This document shows, piece after piece, positions 60,673 to 64,000 of a stretch of DNA of 64,000 bases; the first letter of the stretch is position 1; each line of letters starts with the position of its first letter. Both the position numbers and the translations under genes were made by a program. The DNA comes from Segatella copri. Lineage in GTDB: Bacteria; Bacteroidota; Bacteroidia; Bacteroidales; Bacteroidaceae. The notes under the pieces are model-generated. The model searched no databases. It saw nothing but the letters and a program-made list of their open reading frames with translations, and was not told where the DNA came from. The stretch spans positions 38,555 to 102,554 of the forward strand of contig NZ_NMPZ01000012.1 in NCBI RefSeq assembly GCF_002224675.1, in the 5' to 3' direction.

Positions 60673-60741
60673 CTAGTTTTCCACCTCCAGTTCCTTACCG
60701 AGAACAAAGAGCATATAGAGAGGAATATCCAGTATCTTGGA
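60673..60741 (-). pseudogene. Scar of a DUF4143 ATPase: last about 22 codons
   Basis: Minus strand reads KILDIPLYMLFVLGKELEVEN-stop, against KMLDIPLYMLFVLGKELETES-stop in the intact ATPase at 62210. The rest of the gene is missing; the scar runs directly into one copy of the repeat (60743-60764) that precedes the intact ATPase. Confidence 0.8.
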
Positions 60742-60742
60742 A

Positions 60743-60764
60743 TCCTCATTTTCCGAAGGAGTTT
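60743..60764. repeat. Single copy of the ATPase upstream repeat
   Basis: TCCTCATTTTCCGAAGGAGTT matches 63679-63703, the outermost copy of the array before the ATPase at 62210, with a 2-base deletion. Confidence 0.75.
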
Positions 60765-60772
60765 GAAGAAAG

Positions 60773-60855
60773 TTTCCTTTATAGGGGGAAGGTTTTTAAG
60801 AAAAGTCCCCCCTATAAAGGAAATATCTTATGATTTTTCTTCCTTTATAAAGGAA
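60773..60855 (+). promoter_or_regulatory. Inverted repeat plus palindrome upstream of the first DUF4143 ATPase
   Basis: TTTCCTTTATAGGGGG (60773-60788) and CCCCCTATAAAGGAAA (60808-60823) are a perfect 16-bp inverted repeat. TTCCTTTATAAAGGAA (60840-60855) is a 16-bp perfect palindrome sharing the TTCCTTTATA half-site and lying over the expected -33 region. Confidence 0.8.
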
Positions 60856-60862
60856 AATGTTG

Positions 60863-60870
60863 TATCTTTG
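60863..60870 (+). promoter_or_regulatory. -7 box of the first DUF4143 ATPase
   Basis: TATCTTTG, 27 bases before the ATG at 60898 and 7 bases after the palindrome. With the scar, repeats, hairpin and susC promoter this accounts for the 518-base gap. Confidence 0.7.
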
Positions 60871-60897
60871 CACCCAGATTAACATAAAACGGAAGAT

Positions 60898-62154
60898 ATG
60901 GACAAGAGAATAGCAAAACTGCTGATAGCGGAGAACCAAAGGATGATTCAGAATGTGGAGATGGTGAAAAGAAACATCAGCTTCGAATCTCATTCTAACT
61001 ATGTGCTGGTAGGACTAAGAAGGGTCGGTAAGTCTTACTTGCTATATCAGCGTGCCCAAGAGATGATAGCTCAGGGACATCTGCCAGAGGAAATCCTTTA
61101 CTTCAATTTTGAGGACGACCGATTGGAAAATCTCCAGCTTTCCGACCTGGATGCCATCAAGCAGGCTTACGAGGAGATGTATGGGCATCAGCCTATCTTC
61201 ATGCTCGACGAGATACAAATCATTGATGGGTGGGAGAAATTTGCACGCAGACTTGCTGACCAGAAATATAGAGTATATATCACTGGTAGCAACGCCAAGA
61301 TGCTGAGTAGCGAGATTTCTACTACGCTTGGTGGCAGATATATGGTGCAACCCGTTTTTCCTTTCTCCTTTCAGGAATACTTGACAGCCCAGCATATCTC
61401 CTTGCCTGCGCAGTGGGAGTATCTGCAAAATTCTGACCTCAAGAGGGCTTTTCTGGAGTATTTTCATATTGGCGGTTTGCCAGAATTGGTGATTGTTGAT
61501 AATCAGTTTAAGCGAGAGTGGTTGGGCAATCTATACAACAAGATTTACTTTGGAGATTTAATTACCAGATACGGAATCCGTAACCCTCTGGCGATGAAGA
61601 CTTTGATACGTAAACTTTCTGAGAGCGTAAAGCAGCCACAGTCTTATAATAGACTGGCTAATCTGGTTTCTACTGTGGCTGGAAAGGTAAAGCAAGAGAC
61701 GATAGTGGACTATCTGAGATATATCAAGGACACTTGCCTGGTCTTCTCCATAGAAAACATTTGCGCAAAATTACAAGATAGAATGTCGAACCAGAAGTAT
61801 TACTTTATAGATAATGGTTTTCTGAGTCTATTCCTCTTTGATCCAGAAACATCTCTCTTGGAGAATCTGGTAGCCATTCACCTGCATGAGAAGTATGGGG
61901 AAGACCTCTTCTATTATCATAATAATGTGGAGGTGGACTTTTGTCTCTTTGAGCATCAATGTGCTTTCCAAGTGTCGTATAGTATCAAGGATGCTGCTAC
62001 TCGTGAGCGAGAATTGGGGGCTTTGAATGCTTATCAGAAGAGGTATCCAGGAAGTAGACTTTTTGTTATTACGATGGATGAAGAGGAGACGATAGAACTG
62101 GATGACTTGAAGATTGAAGTGATACCAGTATGGAAGTGGTTGCTTACCTCGTAG
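60898..62154 (+). CDS. AAA ATPase with DUF4143 C-terminus (degenerate nuclease site)
   Basis: 418 residues. Walker A VGLRRVGKSYLLYQ (about 38-51), Walker B PIFMLDEIQIIDGWEKF (about 98-114) and sensor VYITGSNAKML are present, followed by the DUF4143 part (HIGGLPELVIVDN, YFIDNGFLSLFLF). The nuclease-like position reads VEVDFCLFEHQCAFQVSY: Asp is kept, but the Glu-x-Lys is Gln-Val-Ser. So the ATPase looks intact and the nuclease fold probably dead. It converges with a second ATPase at 62210. Role unknown. Confidence 0.85.
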   Translation: MDKRIAKLLIAENQRMIQNVEMVKRNISFESHSNYVLVGLRRVGKSYLLYQRAQEMIAQGHLPEEILYFNFEDDRLENLQLSDLDAIKQAYEEMYGHQPIFMLDEIQIIDGWEKFARRLADQKYRVYITGSNAKMLSSEISTTLGGRYMVQPVFPFSFQEYLTAQHISLPAQWEYLQNSDLKRAFLEYFHIGGLPELVIVDNQFKREWLGNLYNKIYFGDLITRYGIRNPLAMKTLIRKLSESVKQPQSYNRLANLVSTVAGKVKQETIVDYLRYIKDTCLVFSIENICAKLQDRMSNQKYYFIDNGFLSLFLFDPETSLLENLVAIHLHEKYGEDLFYYHNNVEVDFCLFEHQCAFQVSYSIKDAATRERELGALNAYQKRYPGSRLFVITMDEEETIELDDLKIEVIPVWKWLLTS

Positions 62155-62165
62155 TTGTTGTTTGT

Positions 62166-62199
62166 TCCTCACTGGGGCACCAAGGTCCGTCAGTGAGGA
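62166..62199. terminator. Hairpin between the convergent ATPases
   Basis: TCCTCACTG (62166-62174) and CAGTGAGGA (62191-62199) with an inner ACC/GGT pair. Confidence 0.6.
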
Positions 62200-62209
62200 C
62201 ACTTAGATT

Positions 62210-63529
62210 TTAGCTTTCAGTCTCCAGCTCCTTTCCGAGAACAAAGAGCATGTAGAGAGGAATATCCAGCATCTTGGAAACTTCGTTTCGCTCGTATGGC
62301 AGGAGACTGGTTCGGAGAGACCACTTGGGTGAATACTTCTCCCGATATAATTTCAGGCTCTTGGCATTCATGGTTACTCCAGCCTTTGCCTCCAGAGGAT
62401 AAACATCCCAGCCATCAGAAAGGAGGAAGTCAACCTCGGATGTGGCTGAAGAAGACCAATAGTAATTGGTTTCCAGGGTATCAGAGAGACATTGAAGCTC
62501 CTGACAGACATACTGTTCCGTCAATGCCCCCTTAAATTCCTCAAAAATTCTGCTACCTTCAAGTATGACTTTCGGGGAGACTCTGCTCATGGCTCTCAAG
62601 AGTCCTACATCGAGTAGGAACACCTTAAAGGATTTCAGATCAGCATAAGCCGAAATAGGAATATCCGGCTTGCTTACATTATGGGTTCTGATGATTTCAC
62701 CAGCATCACAAAGCCACATGATGGCATCTTCATATTCTCTTGCCCTAGCTCCCTCTCTCACCAATCCATAAACAAACTTCTTGTTTTCCTTGGCTAACTG
62801 AGAAGGAATACTGTTCCAGATATAGCGGATTTTCTCTACCATTGGTTTAGGAGCATGCTTGGAGAAGTCCTTCTGATAGGCTGATATCAGTTCCTGCTGG
62901 ATGCGATTTACCTTATTATAATCCTTGCTATCCAACCACTCCATTACAACAGCTGGCATTCCACCTATTATCATATACTTTTTCAGGTAATCGGTGAGCC
63001 GCTCCGTAAAAGCCCCAAGGTTTCTATTTCCCTTGTCTATATAGTCAACCAGCATTTTCTCTCCATTAGCTATCAGAAATTCCTTGAAAGACAAGGGATA
63101 GAGATGCAGGAAGTCTGTTTTGCCTACAGGGAAGGATGTTCCTTCGTGCAGGGCTATACCCAGCAAAGAACCAGCACAGCAAATAACATACTCGGGTGCC
63201 TCCTCGCAGAAATATTTCAGAGAAGTGAGGACCCTAGGCATTTCCTGCACTTCATCGAAGATGATGAGAGTCTGCTCTGGCTCTATGACTTTGCCATTAT
63301 AAATAGAGAGTTGTTCTATAATACGCTGCGGTGACAGGTCGCCGGCAAAGACTTCTCCGAGCACATCACTCTGCTCGAAGTTGATATAGCAAATGTCTTT
63401 AAAGTACTTTCTGCCGAATTCTTTCAGCAGCCAGGTTTTACCCACCTGTCTTGCACCCTCTAAAACCAAAGGCTTTCTGCCATGGCTTTCTTTCCATTTC
63501 AGCAACTGAGAAATAAGCAATCTTTCCAT
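62210..63529 (-). CDS. AAA ATPase with DUF4143 C-terminus (intact ExK)
   Basis: 439 residues. Walker A LVLEGARQVGKTWLLKE (about 21-37), Walker B TLIIFDEVQEMP (about 87-98), sensor ICCAGSLLG, then KKYMIIGGMPAVVMEWLDS and the DUF4143 end. The PD-(D/E)xK-like site is TSEVDFLLSDGWDVYPLEAKAG, with Asp and Glu-Ala-Lys intact. Four 22-base repeats precede its promoter. Decayed 3' ends of close relatives occur at 60673 and 55473, so this gene type has been duplicated and lost here. Confidence 0.88.
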   Translation of the reverse strand: MERLLISQLLKWKESHGRKPLVLEGARQVGKTWLLKEFGRKYFKDICYINFEQSDVLGEVFAGDLSPQRIIEQLSIYNGKVIEPEQTLIIFDEVQEMPRVLTSLKYFCEEAPEYVICCAGSLLGIALHEGTSFPVGKTDFLHLYPLSFKEFLIANGEKMLVDYIDKGNRNLGAFTERLTDYLKKYMIIGGMPAVVMEWLDSKDYNKVNRIQQELISAYQKDFSKHAPKPMVEKIRYIWNSIPSQLAKENKKFVYGLVREGARAREYEDAIMWLCDAGEIIRTHNVSKPDIPISAYADLKSFKVFLLDVGLLRAMSRVSPKVILEGSRIFEEFKGALTEQYVCQELQCLSDTLETNYYWSSSATSEVDFLLSDGWDVYPLEAKAGVTMNAKSLKLYREKYSPKWSLRTSLLPYERNEVSKMLDIPLYMLFVLGKELETES

Positions 63530-63546
63530 ATTTTCGTATTTTTCTG

Positions 63547-63577
63547 CAAATATACTAATAAACAGCGAATTACGAAA
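63547..63577 (-). promoter_or_regulatory. Promoter of the second DUF4143 ATPase
   Basis: Minus strand TTTC (63577-63574), 19 bases, TATATTTG (63554-63547), 17 bases before the start codon at 63529. Confidence 0.65.
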
Positions 63578-63583
63578 GGAAAA

Positions 63584-63703
63584 TCACATTTTTCGAAGGA
63601 GTTTTAAGGATATTTATCACATTTTTCGAAGGAGTTTTCGACAGATTCTCACATTTTCCTAAGGACTTTTTGCCCAAATCCTCACATTTTCCGAAGGAGT
63701 TTT
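63584..63703. repeat. Four 22-base direct repeats at 33/32/33-bp spacing
   Basis: Copies start at 63584, 63617, 63649 and 63682; the first two are identical (core CACATTTTTCGAAGGAG), the third and fourth differ by one to three bases (CACATTTTCCTAAGGAC, CACATTTTCCGAAGGAG). Spacers are 10-11 bases and unrelated. The array begins 7 bases upstream of the ATPase -33 element. Confidence 0.9.
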
Positions 63704-63740
63704 GCTGCGTTTGATGAATAGAGAGCTACTTTCAAAAACA

Positions 63741-64000
63741 CTCTTCACTCTTCACAAATACGACATAACCAACTGTATATAAGAGGTTTGCACGGGTGAA
63801 GAGTGACTATACACTCTTCACCACTCTTCACCTCTCTTCACCCTGTATTTTTTGAGGCTCCGAGATCATTACCTACTCCATGCTTCAGCCATCATTGAAG
63901 ACCAGCGCTGGTCATCTATGATGACCGAGCTTCGTGATAAGTAGCGGCTCAGCAGTACTCCCTTGCATAAGTAAGCGGCTCCGCGTTTATACGGTGAAGA
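63741..64000. repeat. CTCTTCAC-rich tract at the right edge
   Basis: CTCTTCAC at 63741 and 63748 (overlapping), GGTGAAGAGTG at 63795-63805, CACTCTTCACC at 63812-63822 and 63822-63832, CTCTTCACC at 63834-63842, and GGTGAAGA at 63993-64000. The palindrome GACCAGCGCTGGTC (63900-63913) and GTCATC/GATGAC (63911-63925) are also present. I see no gene here. Confidence 0.75.

Noticed and set aside
63584..63703. Repeat array as a possible CRISPR
   Set aside because: Spacers are only 10-11 bases, four copies are imperfect and no cas gene is near. Iteron- or operator-like is a better fit.

Overview
The window looks like chromosome of a gut or oral Bacteroidota, most probably Prevotella/Segatella (S. 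copri type). The reasons are: promoters of the TTTG-N19/20-TAnnTTTG form and no Shine-Dalgarno sites; the murC-ftsQ-ftsA-ftsZ order; SusC/SusD pairs; a one-protein hybrid two-component regulator; GLPGLI-family proteins; and a P. bryantii-like xylan locus. The species is an inference, since no rRNA is present.

Layout. 1-7.3 kb is core: end of murC, ftsQ, ftsA, ftsZ, convergent recO, tRNA-Glu(UUC), rpsT, gyrB. 7.4-13.8 kb holds a GH95 glycosidase with a small secreted beta-sandwich protein, then DUF3109, ung and gpmI on the minus strand. 13.9-26.3 kb is an envelope island: a membrane-bound regulator made of a dead histidine-kinase module joined to an OmpR-type DNA-binding domain, three GLPGLI secreted proteins, two almost identical TonB-receptor-like barrels, a secreted TPR protein and a TPR/transmembrane/LuxR-like regulator. 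26.6-33.5 kb has a GH3 beta-glucosidase, a RhuM-Fic protein, trmB, and an ABC ATPase with a DUF5687 membrane partner. 33.8-44.8 kb is a xylan locus: GH43, GH10, GPH symporter and SGNH esterase on the minus strand, divergent from a hybrid two-component regulator and GH67. 45-47.5 kb has a DUF234-type ATPase with unusual promoter dyads and an Rpn-family nuclease between two 125-bp direct repeats. 47.8-60.4 kb is a minus-strand double susCD locus ending in a lipoprotein and a C10 cysteine protease. 60.9-63.5 kb has two convergent AAA/DUF4143 ATPases, each with its own repeat array, with scars of lost ATPase copies beside them. The last 300 bp is a CTCTTCAC-rich repeat tract.

How genes may work together. 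The xylan block encodes xylan hydrolysis (GH10), side-chain removal (GH67, esterase), oligosaccharide import (GPH) and intracellular cleavage (GH43), with the hybrid regulator as sensor. The susCD block ends in a protease, which suggests peptide or glycoprotein use. The GLPGLI island looks like a complete but uncharacterised envelope module: sensors/regulators, secreted factors and outer-membrane barrels.

Best candidates for something undescribed: (1) the GLPGLI/barrel island with its kinase-derived one-component regulator; (2) three nuclease-like ATPase genes, each preceded by a private set of repeated sites at its promoter, with decayed ATPase 3' ends nearby. All start sites were chosen by eye; where an upstream ORF start lay inside or before the promoter, an internal ATG was used.
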